A DNA stretch of 64,000 nt from Symbiodinium natans. Lineage: Eukaryota; Sar; Dinophyceae; Suessiales; Symbiodiniaceae. The translations under genes were made by a program, and so were the position numbers. The DNA is taken from contig CAJNDS010002246.1 in assembly GCA_905221605.1 (NCBI GenBank), positions 252,001-316,000 of the forward strand. The letters are read 5' to 3'. Below the pieces are notes generated by a model. The model was not told the origin of the DNA. It did not search any database and was given only the letters and a program-made list of their open reading frames with translations. Positions 29,401-38,425 of the stretch are shown in pieces. Numbering within the stretch: position 1 is the stretch's first letter; the number at the start of each line of letters is the position of its first letter.

Positions 29401-30917
29401 TAGGGTTTGGGGTTTGGGGTTTAGAGTTACGGGTTTCGGGTGTAGGGTCTCTAAACTGTACACCCGGCAGGGTTTAGCACTGGGAGTCCCCCATCCCCAA
29501 ACAGAACAACAAGCGGAAACAAACACAGGGTTAAGGGTTAAGGGTTAAGGGTTTAGGGTTTGGGGACCCTGAGAGCGAGGCCGGGCGTTTCAAGGTTCAT
29601 GAGTCGTCATAAGCAGGGTTCAACCCCCTCGAGGTTTAGGGTTTAGAACCCTAAACCCTAAACCCTAAACCCTAAACCCTAAACCCTAAACCCTAAACCC
29701 TAAACCCTAAACCCTAAACCCTAAACCCTAAACCCTAAACCCTAAACCCTAAACCCTAAACTAGCGAGGCCAACCTGGAGGGTTCCCGGATGGCCAGCGC
29801 AGCGGACGTTGCCTTTCAAGCGGGTTCGGGTCTTGGGGATTTGGGTTTAGGGTTTAGGGTTTAGGGTTTAGGGTTTAGGGTTTAGGGTTTAGGGTTTAGG
29901 GTTTAGGGTGTCGGAACCCGCAAGTGGGGTTTTGGATTTCATTTAGGGGTTAGGACTTGGGGCTTGGAACGGCGCTTTCCCGGGTTTCGTTTGGGTTTGG
30001 TCCAGGGATAGGCCCCAGACCCCCCCCTGGACCCCCCTTGCGCAGCCCAAAACCCCCAAAAGAAGATCCTAAACCCTAAGCTCTAAACCCTAAACCCCAA
30101 ACCCTTACTTTTTGTGGGGGGAGGGGGGGGGGGTTCAGGGTTCGGGGTGTAGGGTCGGGGTAAGTGGCAGTGACTGTTGGCCTTTTGCATTCTCGCTTCC
30201 CAGTCTGAGCCCCCCAAACCCCAAACCCCAAACCCCAAACCCTAAACCCTCACACATATAGTACGTATGCTCTTTACAGTGCCCAAGTGTAGACTGTATA
30301 GGCACATGGACCCTTAGGGCTCAAACCCTACACCCCTAAACCCTAAACCCTTGGGTCAAACCCTTTGAAGGACACTTTTGGATGCAGCCACAGTGCTGAA
30401 GATGGCTCCATCGTCTGCAGGATGGAAGAGGCAGAAAGCCAATGGGCGCCTTGCACTCAGGGTGCAGGTAGAGTTTAGGGTTTAGGGTTTAGGGTTTAGG
30501 GTTTAGGGTTTAGGGTTTAGGGTTTAGGGTTTAGGGTTTAGGGTTTAGGGTTTAGGGTTTAGGGTTTAGGGTTTAGGGTTTCGAAATTCGTGGTGAAGAA
30601 AGCCGCAGAGGTCTTCAGGTATCTTGCTAGGGTTTAGGGTTTAGGGTTGAGGGTTTAGGGTTTTAGGGTTTAGGGTTTAGGGTTTACGGGTTGATAGCGA
30701 TGGAAACTTTTAAGCAAACCCTAAACTTGGGATGTTCCCCCTTGTACAAACAGTTCTCAATAGGGATTCTCACAGCGGGTGCTAGAATCCCTATTCAGGA
30801 CGTTTAGTATAAGGGGGAACATCCCAGCCCTAAACCCTTAACCCGGAAGATTGTAGTTGGACGAGTTGCAGTCCCATTTCTGAGGCAGCGCTGAAGAACA
30901 AAATTGACTGGATATGA
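21484..30917 (+). CDS. Plus-strand multi-exon gene block
   Basis: About 20 islands with plus frames, some with good splice sites; terminal exon at 30841-30917. Besides those listed separately: 21484-21581 (ends CAG|GTACAC), 24320-24395 (LPRGLWNLDVGAMVGGYVWD, ends GCT|GTAAGG), 24475-24564 (RAKRKRALGARGSLQTYPPR), 25117-25187 (RRVFGKDHNYLAAIARLPLF), 25371-25446 (PLSRPNTESRGRHLPLRLNS), 27250-27328 (MKPSRAMISGQLRWRLLCRA), 28949-29009 (FKVPTEARQAEFGVLALP), 29327-29402 (MQLLVWRATSMDFILSPSEV). It may contain more than one gene: the stop at 23350 and the ATG at 23972 suggest a boundary. Confidence 0.5.
21737..21835. mobile_element. Family H element
   Basis: Ends GGGTTTCCAAAATTAAGGG and CCCTAATTTCGGGAAACCC. 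Other copies: 22980-23063, 33663-33769, 44832-44932. Preceded by a GACA/GACAGA-rich stretch (21628-21720). Confidence 0.8.
21987..22073 (+). CDS. Exon island
   Basis: After CCCTAG: EPWLPRAPAEIEAEAVRTST then GPQATYGW. Bounded by CCCTAAA units on the left and a TTTAGGG array on the right. Minus is also open. Confidence 0.5.
22322..22424 (+). CDS. Exon island, strand uncertain
   Basis: Plus AVPSRLLRRLQPSSQVAWAS, ALVSVHVRSRAPGQW; minus REPVNARVPRRVLMPRPLES is equally open. Plus chosen from context. Confidence 0.45.
23262..23350 (+). CDS. Probable terminal exon
   Basis: SPRSSKRLSAAAQFAADLTR then RAEHVAKRK and a TGA (23348-23350). It is followed by (TG)n(TA)n and a T19/G9 tract, plausible as 3-prime flank. 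Confidence 0.5.
23355..23420. repeat. (TG)n(TA)n microsatellite with T and G runs
   Basis: GTGTGTGTGTGT then TATATATA, a run of T and a run of G leading into a TTAGGGG / TTTAGGG array. Confidence 0.95.
23972..24052 (+). CDS. Possible first exon with ATG and donor
   Basis: ATG at 23972 opens MVLAQEAALVRDIAGDSTSS then AVCKPTQ, ending ACACAG|GTGCTC, exactly 27 codons. A helical N-terminus. Candidate start of the second gene in the plus block. Confidence 0.6.
24599..24889 (+). CDS. Hypothetical frame over a degenerate repeat
   Basis: Overlapping frames on both strands over a unique 300 bp stretch in which GACAGCTTGGGTTGG-like words recur three times (about 24748, 24777, 24846). Whether it codes cannot be decided. 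An AT-poor, array-free stretch. Confidence 0.25.
   Translation: MRISPFGDLHKVRGPGTKLQQGQDKARGRKTPVPGICDAQTERRGRVSKDSLGWREGAMDSSGWAEGHGNRAGVEQAQDWCADSLAWCRTHNVDIF
26003..26070 (+). CDS. Exon with clear acceptor
   Basis: TACTCTTGCAG acceptor followed by QVLEFAVVLGVTSRARSLPP then PR, running into a C-rich tract and a CCCTAAA array. Confidence 0.55.
26272..26363 (+). repeat. 23 bp tandem repeat, 4 copies
   Basis: GCCTCTTGGGTGCCAAAAAC plus AAG repeated four times with one substitution. A GAGT microsatellite follows at 26408-26432. No spacers, so not a CRISPR array. Confidence 0.95.
26431..26799 (+). CDS. Hypothetical open frame
   Basis: A 122-codon frame beginning at a GAGT-derived start; all three plus phases are open for part of it. 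Unique sequence, no family recognised. Confidence 0.25.
   Translation: MDGLGCTPANGNVPSRHLFPPPLASLGRSGKSSTLRAPQSELEKRHPNLHGPAPPSRAAWVGFGHLGKTAHFTGTETLPLAIPHKGTKLGALARRQGLGCGVVVPNTHTRTGSKTKGKSKFS
27606..27670 (+). CDS. Small exon with consensus splice sites
   Basis: Acceptor TCTCAG, then ETSNLSQKTLHGGFELLTSQ, T, and donor ACAG|GTCAAAG. CCCTAAA arrays lie on both sides, so both flanking introns are array-rich. Confidence 0.6.
28113..28236 (+). CDS. Exon island, helical basic sequence
   Basis: SLFARRGGRHLARFQQALSL, AKARSPKDLRLMRFRGFPTA. The best of the open plus frames; a minus frame also exists. It ends directly at a CCCTAAA array (from 28229). Confidence 0.55.
28413..28545 (+). repeat. TTTAGGG array
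   Basis: About 17 units. With the CCCTAAA arrays at 28229-28293 and 28818-28913 it gives alternating orientation within 700 bp. A family I element lies at 28617-28712. Confidence 0.95.
28617..28712. mobile_element. Family I element
   Basis: Built on TATGGGCYCTTAA...AAGGGCCCATA arms. Other copies: 27750-27807 (short), 35267-35362, 62937-63044. Confidence 0.7.
29645..29842. repeat. CCCTAAA array and adjoining exon island
   Basis: 29645-29761 is about 16 perfect CCCTAAA units. It starts head-to-head with TTTAGGG units (GGTTTAGAACCCTAAA). The island 29763-29842 reads SEANLEGSRMASAADVAFQA on plus, then a TTTAGGG array begins at 29848. The island is therefore enclosed by arrays pointing in opposite directions. 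Confidence 0.6.
30371..30618 (+). CDS. Two plus exons with GT donors
   Basis: 30371-30467 reads DTFGCSHSAEDGSIVCRMEE then AESQWAPCTQGA and ends GCAG|GTAGAG. 30582-30618 reads KFVVKKAAEVF and ends TTCAG|GTATCT. A perfect 15-unit TTTAGGG array (30473-30580) fills the intron between them. Confidence 0.65.
30841..30917 (+). CDS. Probable terminal exon of the plus block
   Basis: PEDCSWTSCSPISEAALKNK then IDWI and TGA at 30915-30917. It is convergent with the RCC1-like pseudogene A that ends near 31188. Confidence 0.55.
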
Positions 30918-31187
30918 GGTGAGACGGTCATTTCGAAACTAACCCAGACGATAGCATGTCCAAACAGTACCTTGCCCCTCATCACCACTAAACCCTAAAC
31001 CCTAAGCCCCAAACCCCAAAGACTACACCCTAAACCCTACACCCTAAACCCCCAAACCCTAAAACCCTAAACCCTAAGCTCGCATCGGCTCGTGAGCGGA
31101 TCTTGAACGGTAGCACTGTCGCTGGCAAAGTAAAACAAAAAGTAAGGGCTTAGGGTTCAGGGTTTAGGGCTTAATTAGGGTTTAGGG

Positions 31188-32479
31188 CCCCAGGTCGCTA
31201 CAGATCCGTCGCCCCGGATCTCAGCGAACGCCTTTCAAGAAACTTGCATCTGCTGCACGTTCCTCAGCTGATCTTGTACAGCACTGCTGTCGCCACCGTT
31301 CTCGGCATTGCCCCAGGTCACGACAGATCCATCAGCCCGGATCGCAGCAAATGCGTACATAGAAGCTTGGACCTGCTGCACGTTCTTGAGCTGCCCTTGT
31401 ACAGCACTGCTGTCGCCGCCATGGCCAGTGTCGCCCCAGGTCACGACAGATCCATCAGCCCGGATCGCGGCAAAAGCCAAATTCGAAGCTTACACCTGCT
31501 GCACGTGCTTGAGCTGATCTTGTACAGCACTGCTGTCGCCACCGAACTGAGCACTGCCCCAAGTCACCACAGATCCATCAGCTCGGATCGCAGCAAACGC
31601 CAACATCGAAGCTTGCACCTGCTGCACGTTCCTCAGCTGATCTTGTACAGCACTGCTGTCGCCACCGTTCTCAGCATTGCCCCAGGTCACGACAGATCCA
31701 TCAGCCCGGATCGCGGCAAAAGCGAAATCAGAAGCTTGCACCTGCTGCACGTTCTTGAGCTGATCTTGAACAGCACCGCTGTCGCCACCGTCCTCAGCAT
31801 TGCCCCAGGTCACGACAGATCCATCAGCCCGGATCGCAGCAAATGCGTACATAGAAGCTTGGACCTGCTGCACGTTCTTGAGCTGGTCTTGTACAGCACC
31901 GCTGTCGCCGCCACGGAAGGCGTGGCCCCAGGTCACCACAGACCCATCAGTCCGGATCGCAGCAAAAGCATATACATAGAAGCTTGCACCTGCTGCACGT
32001 GCTTCAGCTGATCTTGTACAGCTCTGTGGTCGCCACCGCCCTCAGCACTCCCCCAGGTTACCACAGACCCATCAGCCCGGATCGCAGCAAACGCCCGTGA
32101 AGACGCTTGCACCTGCTGCAAGTTCTGGAGCTGATCTTGTACGTCACTGCTGTCGCCACCGCACTCATCATGGCCCCACGTCAGCAAGGAGCCATCACCC
32201 TGGATTGCCGCAAATGAGCCAGGTGTTTCCGCAAGTGGCTGATATTCGAACCTGACCCACCTGCAGGGTCAGCACATCATTGTCTCGTAAGCGTGCTCGC
32301 TTGACAGTGCCTCCGGCCACTACATTCACGACATCTCCAGAGGTTGTCAACAGCCTTCCCTTGCCCACTCTCAGGGCACTCTGGGCTCGTTGTCTCAAAA
32401 AGTCAATGGACTCTTCGGGTTCTGCTTCCAAAGTCGCACTCCTTCCGCTAATCAGGTGCACGTGGACTGAAATCGACAT
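31188..32479 (-). pseudogene. RCC1-like repeat protein with ubiquitin-like N-terminus, copy A (broken)
   Basis: Starts MSISVHVHLISGRSATLEAE, a ubiquitin-like domain (residues 1-77), followed by at least eight 41-residue RCC1/WG-type repeats of the form AFAAIRADGSVVTWGxxxxG. Four lesions are visible: a +1 shift near 32255 between the Ubl domain and repeat 1; an extra TA near 31974 (CATATACATAG against CATACATAG elsewhere); CAA to TAA at 31490-31492; and TGA at 31235-31237 in a variable position. Beyond the last stop a ninth repeat continues (DGSVATWG) and ends exactly at CCCTAAA units (31187), so the 3-prime end is cut by an array. RCC1-like propellers usually mediate protein contacts. Function here is unknown. 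Confidence 0.85.
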
Positions 32480-32793
32480 GGCTCGGCCTCAAGCACTCGA
32501 TCTCCTTCCTCTTTCGTCTCCGAGAAATTCCACAGCACACCACAAGCGGTGATTGAACCTCCCTTGAACACTTCTGCTACTCGGATGGCCCTTAACGCCC
32601 TTTCAAAATATTACCAAATATGATCCTCTTAGACCCAATAAGGCAAAGACAAAAACATCTCAAGGGCCTACCTGGCCAGGACATGCGTCGGCGTGAAAAG
32701 CTGGCTTGAGTGTAGGGGTTCTACCTTGGACCCTTACCCTAAACCCTAAACCCTAAACCCTAAACCCTTGTACCCTTGGCCTTCGGGGCACCT

Positions 32794-32872
32794 TTTTCAG
32801 GATCCCTAAGCATATAGAGCCAAATTAGGAGTATCCTAAGGGGAACCTTTTGGGGGTACAACCTTAGAAGGT
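32794..32872. mobile_element. Family K element
   Basis: Reverse-complement relative of 60475-60559, whose ends are CCCCTAAGGTGCTACCC and GGGTACCACCTTAAGGGG. The shared core is TTAGGAGTATCCTAAGGGGA. Confidence 0.65.
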
Positions 32873-33163
32873 GCGAGTCTGAATCCCTTGACTGAGTCAA
32901 GCCGGGCTCTGATGCTCAGGGTTTAGGGTTTAGGGTTTAGGGTTTAGGGTTTAGGGTTTAGGGTTTTGACCACAATGCGCCCATAGCGGAACCCGAACTA
33001 GACCCAGGAGTAACCTAGGAATAAAAGCGGGTGACCATATTTGGCTCAAAAGGACCTATAAGGGAGAAAGGCAATAAGGGCCTACTCTGGGTCCTAGCTA
33101 AGCCCTAAAACCGCTAAACCCTAAAGCTTACCCTAAAGAGCCCTCATTTTTTACAATTTTTAA

Positions 33164-36038
33164 AACCGGGAGCAGAAGTCTTCTTAATCTACGACATGAG
33201 CCATGCCTTCGTTCCATGGTTTAGGGTTTAGGGTTTAGGGTTTAGGGTTTAAGGGGGGGGGGGGGGGGTGCTTATGGGTTGCGAATTTCTTCCTTGACAC
33301 ACAAATCGTGCTTAATGAGATTGGGCCCAAAAAAAGGAATAAGGCTGCTGCTGGGCTCCAGCCTCTGAACAGTTATCCTGCCCCCCTTGAAGTGCATATA
33401 TATATATATACGTCCCTGCATAGGAGGTACTGAGCTGCTGTTTAGGGTTTAGGGTTTAGGGTTTAGGGTTTAGGGTTTAGGGTTTAGGGTTTAGGGTTTA
33501 GGGCTTAGGGTTTAGGGTTTAGGGTTTAGGGTTTAGAGTCTAGGGTTAAGGCCCAAGTTTTCCTCGTTTAGGTACATGGACCCACAGGGATGTATAAGCA
33601 GCAATAGTGGACATGAACATGTGAAAATGAAAAACTGGCACCCGGCCAGAAGCCCTACACATCCTCTTCAAAATAGGGGTACCCCTTATTTCATAGCCCC
33701 AATAGAATAGAAGGCCCTTTAAGGGACACCCCAGAAGGGGAACCCCCATTTGCGGCAACCCCCAAATCAATCCTCCTAAGCCACTTTAGCGCTTGGAGAG
33801 GGAAAGTTTGGGTTTGCTTCCGGGGAAAGGTTTTGGCCCTCCAACCCTATGCTCTAAACCCTAAACCTAAAACCCTAAACTCTAAACCCTACCCCTAAAC
33901 CCTAAACCCTAAACCCCCATGCTAGAGTTACAAGGTTTCGGGGTTCATGGTACTTATTAACCAATTACAACTGTACCTATGACTGTACTTATAACCTTAT
34001 TAAGGCACTTGAGGGGCTTCTGAGTGGGTTATACCCTAAACCCTAAACCCTAAACCCTAAACCCTAAACAGGGAAGTGGACGGCGTGCAAGGTGCAGGCC
34101 TGGCCGGCCGAAGCGCAGAGGGCGCTGGCGGAGCACGCGGCTGCGCCAACTGTCATGTGTTGGGATGTTTTTTTTCCTTGGGTTTAGGGTTTAGGGTTTA
34201 GGGGTTTAGGGGTTTAGGGGTTTAGGGGTTTAGCGGTTTAGGGGTTTAGGGGTTTAGGGGTTCAGGGTTTGGGGTTCGGCCCCAAAAGCAAACGAACAGG
34301 GGTGCGAAATTGTGGTGTAGACAGGGTTGGACATGTTTTTTTTGTTTTTTTGTTGTTCTCCCGTCGGTTTTGCCGTCGAAATCAATTACCCTCTCGGTGC
34401 TTGCCTCTGGGCCGCCTTCGAACGATCCTTTACCCGCAAAATCCCCATCCAATGCTTGTTCCAGATATCCTCCCTAAACCTCAAAGTTGGGATGTTCACC
34501 GCTGTTACTTACTAACGATCCTTCATAGGGGTTATAGTACCCCCTATATATATTCCCTATTCAGGACTGTTAGCATAAAGGGGAACAACCCTAAACCCTA
34601 AACCCTAAACTCTACACCCTAAACCCTAAACCCTAAACCCTAAACCCTAAACCTTCAACGGCTTCACAAAAAAAGGCGCTGGAGCTGCTTATTTTCATCT
34701 CGACCAAGACCTCGGGTCAGCGATGGCAATGGATACTGCCCTTCTCCCCGCCAAACAAGTACGTAGGGTTTAGGGTTTAGGGTTTAGGGTTTAGGGTTTG
34801 GGGTTTGGGGTTTAGGGTTTAGGGTTTAGGGTTTAGGGTTTGGGGTTTGGGGTTTGGGGGTTAGGGTTTAGGGTTGATGGCTTAGGGTTTAGGGCTCAGG
34901 GTTTAGGATGAGGGTTTAGGGTGTAGGGTTTGCTGAACACCGAACTCCAAGTCCAACAAACCCTAAACCCTAGAATGAACCCGAAGCCAGAGAACCTCTC
35001 TAGACTCTAAGCCAGCGGATTCAGATGAATGCCCGCAGCAGGGACGTTCCAGGATTTGGGGCTCTGCTGCCAAGTTAACAAAAACTTCCTTGTAGGGGCG
35101 ATGTATGGATTATCATCTTTCATGTTTGGGGTCGTAAGCAAATAGTAAGCTAGGGTTGGACAGTGTCGTAGGGGCGATATATGGATTATCATCTTTCATT
35201 TTTGGGATCGTAAGCTTGCAAATAGTAAGCCAGGGTTGGACAGTGTCTTTCTAAGGGTAGAATCATGGGCCCTTAATGTGGTGCCTTGCCTTCTTGAGAG
35301 GGTTCTGAAGTATGGGCCCTTGGGTTGTATAGTCTAAGGGCCCATATGCAGGGACCATGTTACCCTAAACCCTAAACGAAGTGGCACCCACAACCCTATA
35401 GCCGGGCAAGCGCTGCGTCCAAGCAAACCGCAAAAGCGGCACACGTCCCTTTCAAACGGGTCCCAGATAGGCCACTCTGCTATGCCAGTAGCCTTAAACC
35501 CTAAACCCTAAACCCTAAACCCTAAACCCTAAACCCTAAACCCCACACTCTCATCCTGAACTTGTAGGAAACGGGCCGGGCCTGGGCTGCACCCGGCGCT
35601 GGAATAGCTCGTAGAGCCATGGCGTCCAGCCATGGACATGACGTTAGGGTTTAGGGTTTAGGGTTTAGGTTTAGGGTTTAGGGTTTAGGGTTTAGGGTTT
35701 AGGGTTTAGGGTTTAGGGTTTACGGTTTAAGGTTTAGGGTTCAGGGTTCAGGGTAGAGCAGATGCTGGGGCTTTGGGGGTTAGGATTCTTGTGGTTTCTT
35801 CGGGCCTAGGGTTCAGACATTTTGGGGACATAAGGCTTCTGTTATCAGCCTAAACCCTAAACCCTGTGAACCCTAAACCCTCGGAGCTCTGTATCTTACG
35901 TAGGTCGCCTACAAGAGTTTGTCCGTGCTTGGAGATTCCATCGCCTCTCGAGGGGGCTCAAGTTCTCAAGCCCCGGCCCAGGTGGCAGAGTTGAGTCTCA
36001 TGGCTTGTGTTGAGGGGTTTCCCCTGAGGCCCTCTTAA
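33164..36038 (+). CDS. Plus-strand multi-exon gene block
   Basis: Exons: 33164-33219 (PGAEVFLIYDMSHAFVPW), 34070-34170, 34350-34484, 34657-34761, 35400-35492 (ASAASKQTAKAAHVPFKRVP), 35566-35643 (after TTGTAG: ETGRAWAAPGAGIARRAMAS), 35904-36038 (terminal). Introns hold TTTAGGG/CCCTAAA arrays, a family H element (33663-33769), family G (33950-34033) and family B (34489-34591). Tail-to-tail with RCC1-like gene B. Product not recognised. Confidence 0.6.
34070..34170 (+). CDS. Exon, strongly coding
   Basis: After AACAG: GKWTACKVQAWPAEAQRALA then EHAAAPTVMCWDV. Nearly every third codon position is G or C. The CCCTAAA array ending at 34068 supplies the upstream intron edge (CTAAACAG). Confidence 0.75.
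34350..34484 (+). CDS. Exon ending at a family B element
   Basis: CSPVGFAVEINYPLGACLWA, AFERSFTRKIPIQCLFQISS, LNLK, then GTTGGGATGTTC, the left end of the family B element (34489-34591). The coding frame stops being protein-like exactly at the element, which fits the element supplying the 5-prime splice site. Confidence 0.7.
34657..34761 (+). CDS. Exon between arrays
   Basis: ASQKKALELLIFISTKTSGQ then RWQWILPFSPPNK, followed by TACGTAGGG and a TTTAGGG array. A second plus phase is also open (GAGAAYFHLDQDLGSAMAMD, ending AACAA|GTACGT), so phase depends on the true splice site. Confidence 0.65.
35092..35247. repeat. Tandem duplication, 76 and 80 bp copies
   Basis: GTAGGGGCGATGTATGGATT...GGACAGTGTC at 35092-35167 and again at 35168-35247 with a few differences and a TTGC insertion. 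Confidence 0.95.
35904..36038 (+). CDS. Terminal exon
   Basis: Acceptor TTACGTAG, then VAYKSLSVLGDSIASRGGSS, SQAPAQVAELSLMACVEGFP, LRPS and TAA at 36036-36038. A perfect CCCTAAA array starts at 36043, right after the stop. Confidence 0.7.
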   Translation, partial: VAYKSLSVLGDSIASRGGSSSQAPAQVAELSLMACVEGFPLRPS

Positions 36039-36042
36039 GGGT

Positions 36043-36430
36043 TCCCTAAACCCTAAACCCTAAACCCTAAACCCTAAACCCTAAACCCTAAACCCTAAAC
36101 CCTAAACCCTAAACCCTAAACCCTAAACCCTAAACCCTAAACCCTAAACCCTAAACCCTAAACCCTAAACCCTAAACCCCAATACTAAGCCCTAAACCGT
36201 AAACCCTACGTAAACCCTATGGGGTTTTGGGTACAATTTTGATCGGGTTTAGGGTATATAAGGTCGATTTAATAAAGTTTAGGCTGACGACCCCCAAGCA
36301 CGGCGTACTTCCCCGATCTGAGACAAGGCTGGAAAATCATCGGTTTGGGGTTTAGGGTTTAGGGTTTAGGGTTTAGGGTTTAGGGTCTAGGGTTTAGGGT
36401 TTAGGGTTTAGGGTTTAGGGTTTAGGGTTT
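36043..36430. repeat. Opposed arrays between convergent genes
   Basis: CCCTAAA (36043-36180, about 19 units) then TTTAGGG (36340-36430, about 12 units), with about 160 bp of AT-richer sequence between. No gene seen. Confidence 0.9.
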
Positions 36431-36562
36431 TTAGGAAAAAACAAACCCAAACGCTAAACACAACTTGATTGACGATTTCCCTGTTTTACCGGCGTCTCAG
36501 ATCAAAAAGCGCTTGGCTGAGCCATATGGTGCGGCCAGCATCTAACGCACAGCCCCAGGTCA

Positions 36563-38140
36563 TTACACAGATCCATCAGCCAGAGCCGCAGAAAACGCAG
36601 TAAGAGAAGCCTACGCTATATAAACCCTAAACCCTAAGCCCTATAAACCCTAAACCAAGAGAAGCCTACGCTATACTTGCACTTCTGTGAGCTGATCTTG
36701 TACGGCGCTGCTGTCGCCGCCAAAGACGCCATGGCCCCAGGTCACCACAGACCCATCGGCCCGAATGGCAGCGAACGCACCTGGAGAGGCTTGCACCTGC
36801 TGCACGTTCCTCAGCTGATCTTGTACAGCAGTGCTGTCGCCACCACCTGCAGCATTTCCCCAAGTCACCACAGACCCATCGGCAAGGATCGCAGCAAAAG
36901 CGTACATCGAAGCCTGCACCTGCTGCACGTTCCTCAGCTGATCTTGTACGGCACTGCTGTCGCCTCCGCATTGAGCGATGCCCCAGACCACCACAGATCC
37001 GTCAGCTCGGATTGCAGCAAACGCCGCTTTAGATGCTTGCACCTGCTGCACGTTCTTGAGCTGATCTTGTACAGCACTGCTGTCGCCACCGTCCAAAGGA
37101 CTGCCCCAGGTCACCACAGATCCATCAGCCCGGATCGCAGCAAAAGCGTGCATCGAAGCTTGCACCTGCTGCACGTTCCTCAGCCGATCTTGCACAGCAC
37201 TGCTGTCACCACCACATGCGGCTGTGCCCCAGGTCACCACAGACCCATCGCCACGGATCGCAGCAAACGCGTGCATCGAAGCTTGCACCTGCTGCACATT
37301 CTTGAGCTGACCGTGTACAGCACTGCTGTTGCCGCCACTTGCAGCACTGCCCCAGGTCACCACAGACCCATCGGCCCGGATCGCAGCAAAAGCCCCGCAA
37401 GAAGCTTGCACCTGCTTCACGTTCCTGAGCTGATCTTGTGCAGCAATGCTCTCGCTGCCATGGTCGGCATGGCCCCAGGTTACCACAGACCCATTGGCAC
37501 GGATCGCAGCGAACGCGCCTTGAGAAGCTTGCACCTGCAGCACGTTCTTGAGCTGATCTTGTACAGCACTGCCGTCGCCGCCAGAAGCAGCATCGCCCCA
37601 GGTCACCACAGACCCATCGGCCCGGATCGCAGCAAAAGCCCCGAAAGAAGCTTGCACCTGCTGCACGTTCTTGAGCTGCTCTTGTACAGCACTGCTGTCA
37701 CCGCCACGACCAGGATCGCCCCAGGTCAGCACAGATCCATCAGCCCGGATCGCAGCAAACGCCACCTCAGAAGCTTGCACATGCTGAATGCTGTGTTCCT
37801 GCACAGCACCGCTGACACCAATACTTCCCCAGCTCACCACAGATCCATCACCTAGGAGAGCAGCAAAGGCAGCATAGCTCCGGGGAGCATCCCAAGTGAA
37901 CTTTGAAGCTCGAACTCGAACCTGTCCCACATGCAGGGTTAGCGCATCATTGTCTTGTAAGCGTGCTTGCTTGACAGTGCCTCCGGCCACTACATCTCCA
38001 GAGGCTGTCAACAACCTTCCTTTGCCCACTCTCAGGGCGCTCCGGGCTCTTTGACTCAGCAAGTCAATGGAATCTTCGGGTTCTGCTTCCAAAGTAGCAC
38101 TCTTGCCGCTAATCAGGTGCACGTGGACTGAAATCGACAT
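36563..38140 (-). CDS. RCC1-like repeat protein with ubiquitin-like N-terminus, copy B (intact)
   Basis: ATG at 38140 opens MSISVHVHLISGKSATLEAE, a ubiquitin-like domain (about residues 1-77), then ten RCC1/WG-type repeats of exactly 41 residues (123 bp), the first degenerate. Exon 1 is 36677-38140 (488 codons). An intron at 36611-36676 (GTATAG...CGTAG) carries TTTAGGG units. Exon 2 (36563-36610) reads ASLTAFSAALADGSV and TAA. Splicing restores the VQAS-xx-AF repeat frame, giving about 503 residues. Variation is concentrated at the 4 residues after TWG and the 2 before AFAA. Probably a beta-propeller binding protein; partners unknown. Confidence 0.88.
36602..36675. repeat. 19 bp direct repeat flanking telomere-type units inside the gene B intron
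   Basis: AAGAGAAGCCTACGCTATA at 36602-36620 and 36657-36675, identical, flank 36 bp made of CCCTAAA-type units. Target-site-duplication-like. Confidence 0.9.
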
Positions 38141-38425
38141 GGCTCGGCCTGCAGCTCAGAAAGATGTCCCCGTTCGTACCATAACTTAGGGCTTAGGGTT
38201 AAGGGTTTAGAGTTTAGGGTTTAGGGTTCTAAACACCCACACAACACCCTGCATTCTCGAACTTATCCCCATGGAATGCCACTACGCAACCTTCCCTAAG
38301 GGTCCATGCACCTCATTATTAAAAACTGGGGCCCAAAGAGTCCCTTCTTAGGAAGTACTTTCAGGCCCAAGTATGCACTGTTTAGGTACATGGACCCTAA
38401 ACCCTAAACCCTAAACCCTAAACCC

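Noticed and set aside
31244-32011. Plus-strand His/Ser/Leu repeat protein antisense to RCC1-like copy A
   Set aside because: Shadow of the 123 bp repeat: a multiple-of-three unit with high GC keeps the reverse frame open. The same applies at 36677-37855 and 53722-54298.
33036-33056. Spliced-leader-like word (ACCATATTTGGCTCAAAAGG, resembling CCATTTTGGCTCAAG)
   Set aside because: It lies inside a family E element whose other copies read CCCTTTTTGGCTTGAAGG; the match is a chance variant of the element.
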